Shown: positions 23,261 to 36,119 of the stretch, piece after piece
How the letters are laid out: every line of letters starts with the position of its first letter
How positions within the stretch are numbered: the stretch's first letter is position 1
Assembly: GCF_036898095.1 (NCBI RefSeq)
Contig: NC_090743.1
Span: 13,985,925-14,049,924, forward strand
Reading direction: 5' to 3'
Length of the DNA stretch: 64,000 bases
From: Palaemon carinicauda
Taxonomy: Eukaryota > Arthropoda > Malacostraca > Decapoda > Palaemonidae
Position numbers and translations under genes: made by a program
Notes under the pieces: generated by a model
The model's database searches: none
The model's input: the letters and a program-made list of their open reading frames with translations, nothing else
What the model was told of the DNA's origin: nothing

Positions 23261-25555
23261 ACTTTTTCTAAATTTTTATTTGTATTGTTTTCCCATCTTG
23301 AACCCTGAAATATCAGTCAATCAACATTTGAGCTTATAAGACGTTCCTATAACAATTGTAAAGAAGTTCAAATTAAAAATAAATTATAAATGCAAATTAA
23401 TAATCAGTGTTCCCTTTAATGTTTCACTACGTAGTTTAGCATTGATTTTGTAATCATGCTAAAAATAGAAAAAAAAATAAGAAAAATCGTATACCGTAGT
23501 TGACGACGGGGGAAAAAAAGCACATTAAATGCACATACCCGAGAGAATTTCACAAAGTATGGATTCGCGTATACTGTACAGTCAAATAGCATGCGGTTAC
23601 TGGTGATTGAAGGCGATGAGTGAAGACGGGCAAAGTAGATGACCTTAGGTTTTCGTATCTCGTTTTACACTAATTTCTTTGAAATGTCATGGGTTTTACT
23701 TGTATGCCAATGCGGACAGAAAAAGGATAGAATTATTCGGTACGATTAGAAAAATCCTATCCATATGCAGATTCTGTGTTTGTTTGCATGGAGAAAATCG
23801 GCAGAGAAGAGAGCAATTGATTAAATGAAATTAAATCGGTAACAAACAGAAGCCCAGAAAATGTTGGATGCATACAGATTTATATCTTTGGTCTATGATG
23901 TAAGTCTGTATAGAAAGGGTTTGAAATTTTTTTTGTAAATGTGTAGATTTACAAATAATGTTCCATAAATTACATAAGTCACAATTGAACGAATTCACAA
24001 TCTTACCGTTGGTTTACAACCGCAATACCCCTCCCTCTCCCTTCCAGTACAAGGCACAGGATCTCACACTTCTGGTATTGGAGACCAAGAACAAGCACTG
24101 CTGATCAGGATGTAGGCAGCTGCCTTCATCCCTCTCTTTCCTTGGGATGTTCAAGAGATGCTTTGGTGACACGATCAAGAAAATCTGTCCGAGGGAAAGG
24201 AAGTCTTTGGTCCGTTACTCTTACTCAATTGAGTTAGAAGGAACGGTACGTATTAGCAATGTATCTGCTAGTGAGGATGATCCTACTATGTTCTTGCCTC
24301 ATACAAGAAGGGAGAGATTAGGTATTGGGATTGCTTCCTTCCTTAAGAATACAACTTGGTGTGTGGTATTGTCTACATCCCTAATACATCTGCTCAGTCT
24401 AGATCAAGATCAAGCATCTATACCCTTATGCAGGATGATGGGGTCTACCCTCGTCACCTTACTTTTTCGGAGTCCCCTAGAACGACAGCTCCATTTTTTA
24501 TCATGATTATTTTGGGCTAACCACCCGTTTACTAGTTTTTAGACCCCAGTGGGAAACCAGGGTCCTGGGTGGGAATGTTTTGTCATGGCTCGCTGTGCTC
24601 GTAAAATTAGCATTACTTCAGTGCTCCCCTGTTCTGGCAAGAGTTATGTGGATGTGCTGCGCATACAATCCCCGTGGGTCACTATATTTGGGATATTTTT
24701 TTACTTTCACAAGAGCAACAATAGCTATATACTAAGCGGAGTGGGTTTTTAGCATAATCGAAGGTAATCATGCTGGAACCCAATAGGCCCTGAATACTAA
24801 GCATATTTACACAAATCCTTAACTTTGGGAGGTTGAAGGTTGAGAGTTCTTTGTCGATGGTGGGAGCTTTACGACTGACCCGGTCTAGATGGGGGGTGTA
24901 CGACTTAGTGGCTTGAACGAAGAAATAATGCAACCGCTCGTACCTCTTTGGCCGGGTAAAAAAGAAACACACTTTAATTTGCTACATATTGAAAAATTAC
25001 ACTGAACGTCAAAATACGTATTTTATTAACTTTTACCTGGTGAATTAGACATAAAGAGATAGATATTGAACATAATATTCTTTTTGCATTCCACCTTAGA
25101 GAATATGATATTTTGCTACAGCCTTTCAACGGTTTGAGTATGTGCACCTGTCTCGAGATGATCCACAAAATGTTATGAATAATGATTTACAGAGGTGCAC
25201 ACCCTTCAGTGGTAAGATCTTTGTATTCTTTTCACAAATCACTGTGGATTATGCTGCCTGCCTGGATATAACGTTTTAACACGGGCAGAAGTCTCGGTAT
25301 GTCTTGGTTAATCCACCAAAGGTACCACAAACAATTTTTTTGCTCTCCCTCTCCATGCCTCCAAACACCCACACACCAGACAAAGGTCTACCTCTGTTGT
25401 AGTTACTTTACTTTGATGACTGCTTTTCTGGTCCCATACAGCAGGGAAACCCCACTCTTTACAGGACCTCCGCTGTCCTTTTACCTTGTTTGTTCAGAGT
25501 ATTTAATGTTTCATATTGCGTATTGTTCATTTACTGTTAAATCGTCACTGTCAAA
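23261..25555. other. No supported gene
   Basis: Mixed AT-rich sequence. The longest open stretch (24,147-24,506 +, 119 codons) shows no recognisable motif. The part just below 25,556 is probably the 3' untranslated end of the CR1-like element on the minus strand. Confidence 0.4.
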
Positions 25556-27450
25556 AGACTCATGAATTAAGAGTCTTCAGTTTCCTCTTGAAAGCCTTAA
25601 CGTCTTCAAACGTTCGAATGTTTCATGGGAGCTTATTATATGGTCTTGGGGCCGCATATTTAAAGGCTCTGGAGCCTACAGTAGACATATATCTAGGTTC
25701 CAATAGTTTAAAGCCATCTGTAAGTATTCTCGTGTCGACACGATTTGCTGGCTGCGCAATATGTAGCAGTTCTCTTAGGCATTTTGGATGCCCGGTTCTG
25801 ATAACTTGGTGGGTTATTGTACATATTTTAAATTCAATTCTCGCTTTAATTGGCAGCCAATGTAAATCGATTAGTATTGGGGTGATCCTTTCTCTAGGTG
25901 AGACCTTTGATCAGTCTTGCTCCTCTGTTTATTATGTTATTGTAATTTCTTGAGTTGCACTTTTGGTAAATTGTAATAGAGTTGCAGTAGCCAATCCTGG
26001 TAGTAACAGTTCATCACAAGTTTCTTTACAGAATATTCGTCCAGGTACTTTTTTATATTGTAAATGCAATATTTCTTAGATGATAACCAGCAGTTTTTAT
26101 TAATTATTTATTTGGGCATTTAAGAGGCAGCTTACAGTCAAGAAATACACCTAGATCTTGAACTTTACTAAATATCGGCACAGGGTCATTATTTATGTTC
26201 ATTTGAATATCACTTAAGTTTCTCACGCTGTTTCTCTTGCCCATCACCATGAATACAGTTTTGTTCTCATTTAATTTTAGTTGTTTAAATGTCATCCATT
26301 CTCTAACACTATCAAGGAGTCGGTTTAGAGTTTCAATAGTGTCATCTATATAATTTATGGAGAAGTAAAATTGTGTGTCGTCTGCAAATAGTTTAAACTT
26401 CACGCCATGCCTTTGTAGCATTTTCGATAAACCAATAGTATAGATGCAGAATAAGATTGGGCCAAGTACACTCCCCTGGGGTACCCCTCTGTTTAAGGTT
26501 TCATATGATGAATAAGAGTTTCCAATTTGTACACAGTAATTTCTACCAATTAAGTAGTCTTTTAAGTATTCGAAGGCTTGATCTTCAACGCCGATGGACC
26601 GTAGATTATTTAGTAGCAGTTCATGCAGCACTGAGATGAGCAGTATTAAGATACCACATTTATTTTCATCCATCATTTCTAGCATATCATTTACAACAGA
26701 GCAGATGGCTGTCTCCGTAGAGTATAATTTTCTGTAAGCAGATTGGTCGTCAGGCAAAGCTTCTATTACTTCTAAGTGGCTGACTAGTTGTTCAAGAATT
26801 ACACATTCAAGCACTTTTGAGACAAAGGATAGATTTGAAATAGGTCTATACGAGCTTAATTCCTGGTAGTCCAGTGCATTTTTCAGAACTGGTGGGACTA
26901 TAGGCTTTGTCTTAGATTTGGGAAACTTACATTCATCAATGCTTGCATTTGCTATTCTCATTATTTCAGCTTGACTAGAAAAGTCTCTCTCTCCAATTAC
27001 TTCAAATATTGGCATGGGATCGATCGCGCAGTTTTTTTTCTTTGCTCTCTTTATAATTCTGGTGATGTCATTTTGTGTTATGATGTTAAATCGTATTAAT
27101 TTTGTTTGTGTGCCTGGTGTATCATTAATCTGATGTTGAGTATTTACAAATGACCTGGTTATATATTCAATTTTGTTTCTAAAGAATACTAGAAAATTAT
27201 TTGCTAGTTCCTGGTCACTGTATCTATCAGGTAGCTTCTTTTCGTTTAAATTTCCCAATATACCATCCGGGAGACAGTATAGCTTATTTATGTCTGTTGC
27301 TGTTTCGAGGATCTTTCTCCTATAGTATTAACTTTTTTTCCTTCTTAGTAGGTAGTTATATTGACACGCAGCAGTATTGTATTCTACCTAAGTACTTTCA
27401 GTTTTTAACCTATTCCACTTTTTTCTTACGTCCTTTTTCCCTTTTTAACC
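25556..27450 (-). pseudogene. CR1/L2-like non-LTR reverse transcriptase, 5'-truncated
   Basis: A 384-codon open stretch (26,104-27,258) holds RT blocks in order: SSYRPISNLSFVSKVLE, QSAYRKLYSTETA, NRGVPQGSVLGPILF and FKLFADDTQFYFS (the catalytic FADD). The first catalytic block, normally a DLSAAFD-like motif, is cut: the sequence reads CGILILLISVLHELLL, so the catalytic Asp is lost through a small deletion. Downstream, in broken frames to about 25,556, are C-terminal blocks such as RIEFKICTITHQVI and SRAFKYAAPR. Upstream (27,270-27,450) is a frame-broken tail of the linker before RT. No endonuclease domain is present. The exact clade (CR1, L2 or a relative) is uncertain. Confidence 0.8.
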
Positions 27451-27461
27451 AAAGTCTCCAT

Positions 27462-27977
27462 TGTTAGATTTATCTCTAACTGGCATCAAATTAGGAGTAA
27501 GTCTTTATTTATCAACTTACCTGCACTGTAAAACGTTGCAATAATCTTGAAAACTGTTCGAATTTAAAAGTTCACTCTTTAATGGAAGGAACACGTTCCA
27601 AGGAATGCGGCCGTCTTTAGGGTATAACGATTTAAGCTCAACTAACTCTTCCAGTATGATTCAACTTGCAAACGACTCCCGTTTTCTTTCCTTTGTTCGA
27701 ATACGTACTCTCGAACAATCGTTGGAAAATAAAAACGGGAAATCAAAACTGTTTCCTTATAAGGAATACATTTACCATTTAAGTAATTAATTCAATTAGA
27801 ATACAAAAAGGGGAAAGTTAAGAATTTACATTTAATATTAACAAATGGCAATCGTTCAGTTTACTTTCCGTCCATGACCGAACACCAAAACAAAACAGTA
27901 AGTAAGAACGACCTAACTAGTCAATTCGACTATTTCCCATGAATGCAATTACCATTCTCCAATCAACTATTTCTACA
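27462..27977 (-). repeat. BEL LTR (3' LTR of copy A)
   Basis: 516 bp. Read on the minus strand it starts TGTAGAAATAG and ends ATCTAACA. It is preceded by a polypurine stretch (ttggggaaga). The outer limit is set where it stops matching the other two LTRs (27,462). It differs from them by several small indels, for example an extra acgt-containing insert near 27,705. Confidence 0.85.
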
Positions 27978-28003
27978 TCTTCCCCAAACAACAAAAAGAA
28001 AAG

Positions 28004-31000
28004 TGGTTACACAAAGAACCATTTTGACAGATCAACTCTACAACAGAGAACACTTAAAAACGAAAAAACCATTATTTACAATCTACCCTCCCGAGCTAAG
28101 TTTCTTATCAAGTTTCTGGAGGCAAGAGCAGTACTGCGGGTAGGCCTGGTAGATGACACTTCCGGAGAAGCTGTTTCAGTGTCAAGTATTTCATCTGTCT
28201 CAAAGTTACCATCATTGTCCTCTTGTTCAACTTGAACATGTAAATTAGGATCATTAAGCTCAGAATATAATTCTAAAGGTATTGAAAAACTAACATTAAT
28301 TATGCTTTCAGTTTTATCAGGCTTAATACAAACAGTACGAACAACCCCTTCGTCCTCACTGAATGTTTCAATAATTCTAACTAAGGGCCAATAAGTTCTA
28401 GATCTTGAAGGCAATTTAAAAAGAGCAATTTCCCCTTTTTTCCACTTTCTTGGAGGCTGAAAGGAAGATCTGTCCTTTTCTTTTAAACTTAATAGATATT
28501 CAGAAAGCCATTTTTCCTTAAAGCTTTCGTAAAGTCCATCCCTAGTTTCCAAAGTATGGTTACACAAAGAACCATTTTGACAGATCAACTCTACAACAGA
28601 GAACACTTGAAAACGAAAAAAACATTATTTACAATCTACCCTCCCGAGCTAAGTTTCTTATCAAGTTTCTGGAGGCAAGAGCAGTACTGCGGGTAGGCCT
28701 GGTAGATGACTCTTCCGGAGAAGCTGTTTCAGTGTCAAGTATTTCATCTGTCTCGAAGTTACCATCATTGTCCTCTTGTTCAACTTGAACATGTAAATTA
28801 GGATCATTAAGCTCAGAAAATAATTCTAAAGGTATTAAAAAACTAACATTAATTACGCTTTCAGTTTTATCAGGCTTAATACAAACAGTACGAACAACCC
28901 CTTCGTCCTCACTGAATGTTTCAATAATTCTAACTAAGGGCCAATAAGTTCTAGATCTTGAAGGCAATTTAAAAAGAGCAATTTCCCCTTTTTCCCACTT
29001 TCTTGGAGGCTGAAAGGAAGATCTGTCCTTTTCTTTTAAACTTAATAGATATTCAGAAAGCCATTTTTCCTTAAAGCTTTCGTAAAGTCCATCCCTAGTT
29101 TCCAAAGTATGGTTACACAAAGAACCATTTTGACAGATCAACTCTACAACAGAGAACACTTGAAAACGAAAAAAACATTATTTACAATCTACCCTCCCGA
29201 GCTAAGTTTCTTATCAAGTTTCTGGAGGCAAGAGCAGTACTGCGGGTAGGCCTGGTAGATGACTCTTCCGGAGAAGCTGTTTCAGTGTCAAGTATTTCAT
29301 CTGTCTCAAAGTTACCATCATTGTCCTCTTGTTCAACTTGAACATGTAAATTAGGATCATTAAGCTCAGAATATAATTCTAAAGGTATTAAAAAACTAAC
29401 ATTAATTACGCTTTCAGTTTTATCAGGCTTAACAATACAAACAGTACGAACAACCCCTTCGTCCTCACTGAATGTTTCAATAATTCTAACTAAGGGCCAA
29501 TAAGTTCTAGATCTTGAAGGCAATTTAAAAAGAGCAATTTCCCCTTTTTCCCACTTTCTTGGAGGCTGAAAGGAAGATCTGTCCTTTTCTTTTAAACTTA
29601 ATAGATATTCAGAAAGCCATTTTTCCTTAAAGCTTTCGTAAAGTCCATCCCTAGTTTCCAAAGTATGGTTACACAAAGAACCATTTTGACAGATCAACTC
29701 TACAACAGAGAACACTTGAAAACGAAAAAAACATTATTTACAATCTACCCTCCCGAGCTAAGTTTCTTATCAAGTTTCTGGAGGCAAGAGCAGTACTGTG
29801 GGTAGGCCTGGTAGATGACTCTTCCGGAGAAGCTGTTTCAGTGTCAAGTATTTCATCTGTCTCAAAGTTACCATCATTGTCCTCTTGTTCAACTTGAACA
29901 TGTAAATTAGGATCATTAAGCTCAGAATATAATTCTAAAGGTATTAAAAAACTAACATTAATTACGCTCTCAGTTTTATCAGGCTTAACAATACAAACAG
30001 TACGAACAACCCCTTCGTCCTCACTGAATGTTTCAATAATTCTAACTTAGGGCCAATAAGTTCTAGATCTTGAAGGCAATTTAAAAAGAGCAATTTCCCC
30101 TTTTTCCCACTTTCTTGGAGGCTGAAAGGAAGATCTGTCCTTTTCTTTTAAACTTAATAGATATTCAGAAAGCCATTTTTCCTTAAAGCTTATTCAGAAA
30201 GCCATTTTTCCTTAAAGCTTTCGTAAAGTCCATCCCTAGTTTCCAAAGTATGGTTACACAAAGAACCATTTTGACAGATCAACTCTACAACAGAGAACAC
30301 TTAAAAACGAAAAAACCATTATTTACAATCTACCCTCCCGAGCTAAGTTTCTCATCAAGTTTCTGGAGGCAAGAGCAGTACTGCGGGTAGGCCTGGTAGA
30401 TGACTCTTCCGGAGAAGCTGTTTCAGTGTCAAGTATTTCATCTGTCTCAAAGTTACCATCATTGTCCTCTTGTTCAAATTGAACATGTAAATTAGGATCA
30501 TTAAGCTCAGAATATAATTCTAAAGGTATTGAAAAACTAACATTAATTACGCTTTCAGTTTTATCAGGCTTAACAATACAAACAGTACGAACAACCCCTT
30601 CGTCCTCACTGAATGTTTCAATAATTCTAACTAAGGGCCAATAAGTTCTAGATCTTGAAGGCAATTTAAAAAGAGCAATTTCCCCTTTTTCCCACTTTCT
30701 TGGAGGCTGAAAGGAAGATCTGTCCTTTTCTTTTAAACTTAATAGATATTCAGAAAGCCATTTTTCCTTAAAGCTTTCGTAAAGTCCATCCCTAGTTTCC
30801 AAAGTATGGTTACACAAAGAACCATTTTGACAGATCAACTCTACAACAGAGAACACTTGAAAACGAAAAAACCATTATTTACAATCTACCCTCCCGAGCT
30901 AAGTTTCTTATCAAGTTTCTGGAGGCAAGAGCAGTACTGCGGGTAGGCCTGGTAGATGACTCTTCCGGAGAAGCTGTTTCAGTGTCAAGTATTTCATCTG

Positions 31001-34000
31001 TCTCAAAGTTACCATCATTGTCCTCTTGTTCAACTTGAACATGTAAATTAGGATCATTAAGCTCAGAATATAATTCTAAAGGTATTGAAAAACTAACATT
31101 AATTACGCTTTCAGTTTTATCAGGCTTAACAATACAAACAGTACGAACAACCCCTTCGTCCTCACTGAATGTTTCAATAATTCTAACTAAGGGCCAATAA
31201 GTTCTAGATCTTGAAGGCAATTTAAAAAGAGCAATTTCCCCTTTTTCCCACTTTCTTGGAGGCTGAAAGGAAGATCTGTCCTTTTCTTTTAAACTTAATA
31301 GATATTCAGAAAGCCATTTTTCCTTAAAGCTTTCGTAAAGTCCATCCCTAGTTTCCAAAGTATGGTTACACAAAGAACCATTTTGACAGATCAACTCTAC
31401 AACAGAGAACACTTGAAAACGAAAAAAACATCATTTACAATCTACCCTCCCGAGCTAAGTTTCTTATCAAGTTTCTGGAGGCAAGAGCAGTACTGCGGGT
31501 AGGCCTGGTAGATGACTCTTCCGGAGAAGCTGTTTCAGTGTCAAGTATTTCATCTGTCTCAAAGTTACCATCATTGTCCTCTTGTTCAAATTGAACATGT
31601 AAATTAGGATCATTAAGCTCAGAATATAATTCTAAAGGTATTAAAAAACTAACATTAATTACGCTTTCAGTTTTATCAGGCTTAACAATACAAACAGTAC
31701 GAACAACCCCTTCGTCTTCACTGAATGTTTCAATAATTCTAACTAAGGGCCAATAAGTTCTAGATCTTGAAGGCAATTTAAAAAGAGCAATTTCCCCTTT
31801 TTCCCACTTTCTTGGAGGCTGAAAGGAAGATCTGTCCTTTTCTTTTAAACTTAATAGATATTCAGAAAGCCATTTTTCCTTAAAGCTTTCGTAAAGTCCA
31901 TCCCTAGTTTCCAAAGTATGGTTACACAAAGAACCATTTTGACAGATCAACTCTACAACAGAGAACACTTGAAAACGAAAAAAACATTATTTACAATCTA
32001 CCCTCCCGAGCTAAGTTTCTTATCAAGTTTCTGGAGGCAAGAGCAGTACTGCGGGTAGGCCTGGTAGATGACTCTTCCGGAGAAGCTGTTTCAGTGTCAA
32101 GTATTTCATCTGTCTCAAAGTTACCATCATTGTCCTCTTGTTCAACTTGAACATGTAAATTAGGATCATTAAGCTCAGAATATAATTCTAAAGGTATTAA
32201 AAAACTAACATTAATTACGCTTTCAGTTTTATCAGGCTTAACAATACAAACAGTACGAACAACCCCTTCGTCCTCACTGAATGTTTCAATAATTCTAACT
32301 AAGGGCCAATAAGTTCTAGATCTTGAAGGCAATTTAAAAAGAGCAATTTCCCCTTTTTCCCACTTTCTTGGAGGCTGAAAGGAAGATCTGTCCTTTTCTT
32401 TTAAACTTAATAGATATTCAGAAAGCCATTTTTCCTTAAAGCTTTCATAAAGTCCATCCCTAGTTTCCAAAGTATAGTTACACAAAGAACCATTTTGACA
32501 GATCAACTCTACAACAGAGAACACTTAAAAACGAAAAAACCATTATTTACAATCTACCCTCCCGAGCTAAGTTTCTTATCAAGTTTCTGGAGGCAAGAGC
32601 AGTACTGCGGGTAGGCCTGGTAGATGACTCTTCCGGAGAAGCTGTTTCAGTGTCAAGTATTTCATCTGTCTCAAAGTTACCATCATTGTCCTCTTGTTCA
32701 AATTGAACATGTAAATTAGGATCATTAAGCTCAGAATATAATTCTAAAGGTATTGAAAAACTAACATTAATTACGCTTTCAGTTTTATCAGGCTTAACAA
32801 TACAAACAGTACGAACAACCCCTTCGTCCTCACTGAATGTTTCAATAATTCTAACTAAGGGCCAATAAGTTCTAGATCTTGAAGGCAATTTAAAAAGAGC
32901 AATTTCCCCTTTTTCCCACTTTCTTGGAGGCTGAAAGGAAGATCTGTCCTTTTCTTTTAAACTTAATAGATATTCAGAAAGCCATTTTTCCTTAAAGCTT
33001 TCGTAAAGTCCATCCCTAGTTTCCAAAGTATGGTTACACAAAGAACCATTTTGACAGATCAACTCTACAACAGAGAACACTTGAAAACGAAAAAAACATT
33101 ATTTACAATCTACCCTCCCGAGCTAAGTTTCTTATCAAGTTTCTGGAGGCAAGAGCAGTACTGCGGGTAGGCCTGGTAGATGACTCTTCCGGAGAAGCTG
33201 TTTCAGTGTCAAGTATTTCATCTGTCTCAAAGTTACCATCATTGTCCTCTTGTTCAACTTGAACATGTAAATTAGGATCATTAAGCTCAGAATATAATTC
33301 TAAAGGTATTAAAAAACTAACATTAATTACGCGCTCAGTTTTATCAGGCTTAACAATACAAACAGTACGAACAACCCCTTCGTCCTCACTGAATGTTTCA
33401 ATAATTCTAACTAAGGGCCAATAAGTTCTAGATCTTGAAGGCAATTTAAAAAGAGCAATTTCCCCTTTTTCCCACTTTCTTGGAGGCTGAAAGGAAGATC
33501 TGTCCTTTTCTTTTAAACTTAATAGATATTCAGAAAGCCATTTTTCCTTAAAGCTTTCATAAAGTCCATCCCTAGTTTCCAAAGTATGGTTACACAAAGA
33601 ACCATTTTGACAGATCAACTCTACAACAGAGAACACTTAAAAACGAAAAAACCATTATTTACAATCTACCCTCCCGAGCTAAGTTTCTTATCAAGTTTCT
33701 GGAGGCAAGAGCAGTACTGCGGGTAGGCCTGGTAGATGACTCTTCCGGAGAAGCTGTTTCAGTGTCAAGTATTTCATCTGTCTCAAAGTTACCATCATTG
33801 TCCTCTTGTTCAAATTGAACATGTAAATTAGGATCATTAAGCTCAGAATATAATTCTAAAGGTATTGAAAAACTAACATTAATTACGCTTTCAGTTTTAT
33901 CAGGCTTAACAATACAAACAGTACGAACAACCCCTTCGTCCTCACTGAATGTTTCAATAATTCTAACTAAGGGCCAATAAGTTCTAGATCTTGAAGGCAA

Positions 34001-35253
34001 TTTAAAAAGAGCAATTTCCCCTTTTTCCCACTTTCTTGGAGGCTGAAAGGAAGATCTGTCCTTTTCTTTTAAACTTAATAGATATTCAGAAAGCCATTTT
34101 TCCTTAAAGCTTTCGTAAAGTCCATCCCTAGTTTCCAAAGTATGGTTACACAAAGAACCATTTTGACAGATCAACTCTACAACAGAGAACATTTGAAAAC
34201 GAAAAAACCATTATTTACAATCTACCCTCCCGAGCTAAGTTTCTTATCAAGTTTCTGGAGGCAAGAGCAGTACTGCGGGTAGGCCTGATAGATGACTCTT
34301 CCGGAGAAGCTGTTTCAGTGTCAAGTATTTCATCTGTCTCAAAGTTACCATCATTGTCCTCTTGTTCAACTTGAACATGTAAATTAGGATCATTAAGCTC
34401 AGAATATAATTCTAAAGGTATTAAAAAACTAACATTAATTACGCTTTCAGTTTTATCAGGCTTAACAATACAAACAGTACGAACAACCCCTTCGTCCTCA
34501 CTGAATGTTTCAATAATTCTAACTAAGGGCCAATAAGTTCTAGATCTTGAAGGCAATTTAAAAAGAGCAATTTCCCCTTTTTCCCACTTTCTTGGAGGCT
34601 GAAAGGAAGATCTGTCCTTTTCTTTTAAACTTAATAGATATTCAGAAAGCCATTTTTCCTTAAAGCTTTCGTAAAGTCCATCCCTAGTTTCCAAAGTATG
34701 GTTACACAAAGAACCATTTTGACAGATCAACTCTACAACAGAGAACACTTGAAAACGAAAAAAACATTATTTACAATCTACCCTCCCGAGCTAAGTTTCT
34801 TATCAAGTTTCTGGAGGCAAGAGCAGTACTGCGGGTAGGCCTGGTATATGACTCTTCCGGAGAAGCTGTTTCAGTGTCAAGTATTTCATCTGTCTCAAAG
34901 TTATCATCATTGTCCTCTTGTTCAACTTGAACATGTAAATTAGGATCATTAAGCTCAGAATATAATTCTAAAGGTATTAAAAAACTAACATTAATTACGC
35001 TTTCAGTTTTATCAGGCTTAACAATACAAACAGTACGAACAACCCCTTCGTCCTCACTGAATGTTTCAATAATTCTAACTAAGGGCCAATAAGTTCTAGA
35101 TCTTGAAGGCAATTTAAAAAGAGCAATTTCCCCTTTTTCCCACTTTCTTGGAGGCTGAAAGGAAGATCTGTCCTTTTCTTTTAAACTTAATAGATATTCA
35201 GAAAGCCATTTTTCCTTAAGCTTTCGTAAAGTCCATCCCTAGTTTCCAAAGTG
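28004..35253 (-). repeat. 13-unit tandem array of BEL integrase C-terminal (DUF5641) domain plus 3' leader
   Basis: Head-to-tail units of 556 bp (553 for units 1 and 2; about 585 for unit 4). Each unit runs, on the minus strand, from HTLETRDGLYESFKEKW through the DUF5641 core (FQPPRKWEKGEIALFKLPS, RTYWPLVRIIETF) to the integrase stop, then about 65 bp of 3' leader ending gtaacca. Units start on the + strand at 28,004, 28,557, about 29,110, 29,666, 30,251 and then every 556 bp to 34,699. Unit identity is very high by eye, and 11 of 13 have unbroken frames (for example 28,629-29,159 and 33,103-33,636). The openings are GTG or non-ATG; only unit 11 (33,659-34,192) opens with ATG. Independent translation is therefore unlikely, and openness most simply reflects youth. 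Junctions join gtaacca to tactttgg with a CA overlap. The flanking LTR and polypurine tract are not amplified. Confidence 0.95.
29666..30250 (-). pseudogene. Array unit 4, broken
   Basis: This is the only interior unit with a nonsense codon: the Leu after the YWP block is TAA instead of TTA (near 30,047). It also has a 29-bp internal duplication of the phrase attcagaaagccatttttcc (30,155-30,210), which shifts the frame. Confidence 0.85.
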
Positions 35254-35388
35254 TGAGCAAGGAGAGAAGAATACTCATTCTCCTCATCATAATCCCACTC
35301 AGGAACTTGTTCAGAATCACCAAACACTAAAGAAGGAATAAATCTGCCAACCAAGAAATGATTTGGAGAAATTATATCTAACTCATTC
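34699..35388 (-). pseudogene. BEL integrase C-terminus, native unit 13 of copy A
   Basis: The unit still joined to upstream integrase (VGRFIPSLVFGDSEQVPEWD, about 35,290-35,350). A one-base deletion near 35,219 (ccttaagc instead of ccttaaagc) shifts the frame, so the native domain is broken while most amplified copies are open. It carries private changes (SYTRP, NDDNFET) shared with copy B but absent from units 1-12. Confidence 0.85.
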
Positions 35389-36105
35389 TCACAAGTGTTT
35401 AAAAAGGCAATGCCTCACTGTTTTAATTAATCTTTCCCAAACAGCACCATACCACGCTGCGTACACAGGGATAGTCTTATGTGAAATTGAAGCGCCCCTA
35501 AACTTCTCCTCAAACTCAGAAGAATTAAGTAACTGTTCAATTATATTACCAGCCTGTAAAAAGGATTTGGCATTGTCAGAATAATCAGCGACAGAAACAC
35601 CAAACCTAATGAAAGCCAATATAAATTCTGAAGTTGACATAGACTGGACAACTTCCAAATGTATAGCTCTTGTATTAAAACAAGTGAAAATAAGAATGTA
35701 CACCTTAAATTTTTCTCCATTTTTCTCCTTCAACCATAAGTGGCCTGTATAATCTACACCAGTATGAGCAAAAGGCACACTCAAATTAACCCTGGAAGAA
35801 GGAAGCGAAGAAGGAGAAGGGTACTTCACTGTGCTAGCATTATAACGCTTGCATACAATACAATCTTTCAGGACAGACAAAACTGCTTGCCTGGCCTTTA
35901 CAATCCACAAACCATGCATACGCAACAAACTAAGAGTGGATTGCAAACCCATATGCATAGACTTACAATGGGCATAATAAATCAACAACCGAGTCAAATG
36001 ATGCTTTTTGTCCACAAGAATAGGATTGACAATATCAAATTTTAAAGTAATATTCTTGTCAATCCGACCTTTAGTTCGCATTATACCATTCACGTCCAAA
36101 AACAA
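35389..36105 (-). pseudogene. BEL integrase core (copy A)
   Basis: Would insert the cDNA into the genome. It shows an H-C zinc module (HHLTRLLIYYAH then CIVC), catalytic Asp in HTGVDYTG, second Asp in DYSDNAKSF and catalytic Glu in AVWERLIKTVRH. A 12-bp deletion before the second Asp removes four residues present in copy C. A frameshift separates it from the RNase H frame upstream (36,106-36,120). Its 3' end stops at HCLFKHL, short of the DUF5641 segment, and about 40 residues usual in this family appear to be missing there. Confidence 0.85.
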
Positions 36106-36119
36106 ATTGAACTGCTTAA

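Noticed and set aside
24147..24506. 119-codon ORF
   Set aside because: No recognisable domain, no neighbouring exon signals, and surrounded by transposon relics.
28004..35253. CRISPR-like or multi-gene tandem family
   Set aside because: Units are contiguous 556-bp copies with no spacers, in eukaryotic DNA. As genes they lack ATG starts (except unit 11) and are copies of an integrase C-terminus plus leader, so I list them as a repeat array.
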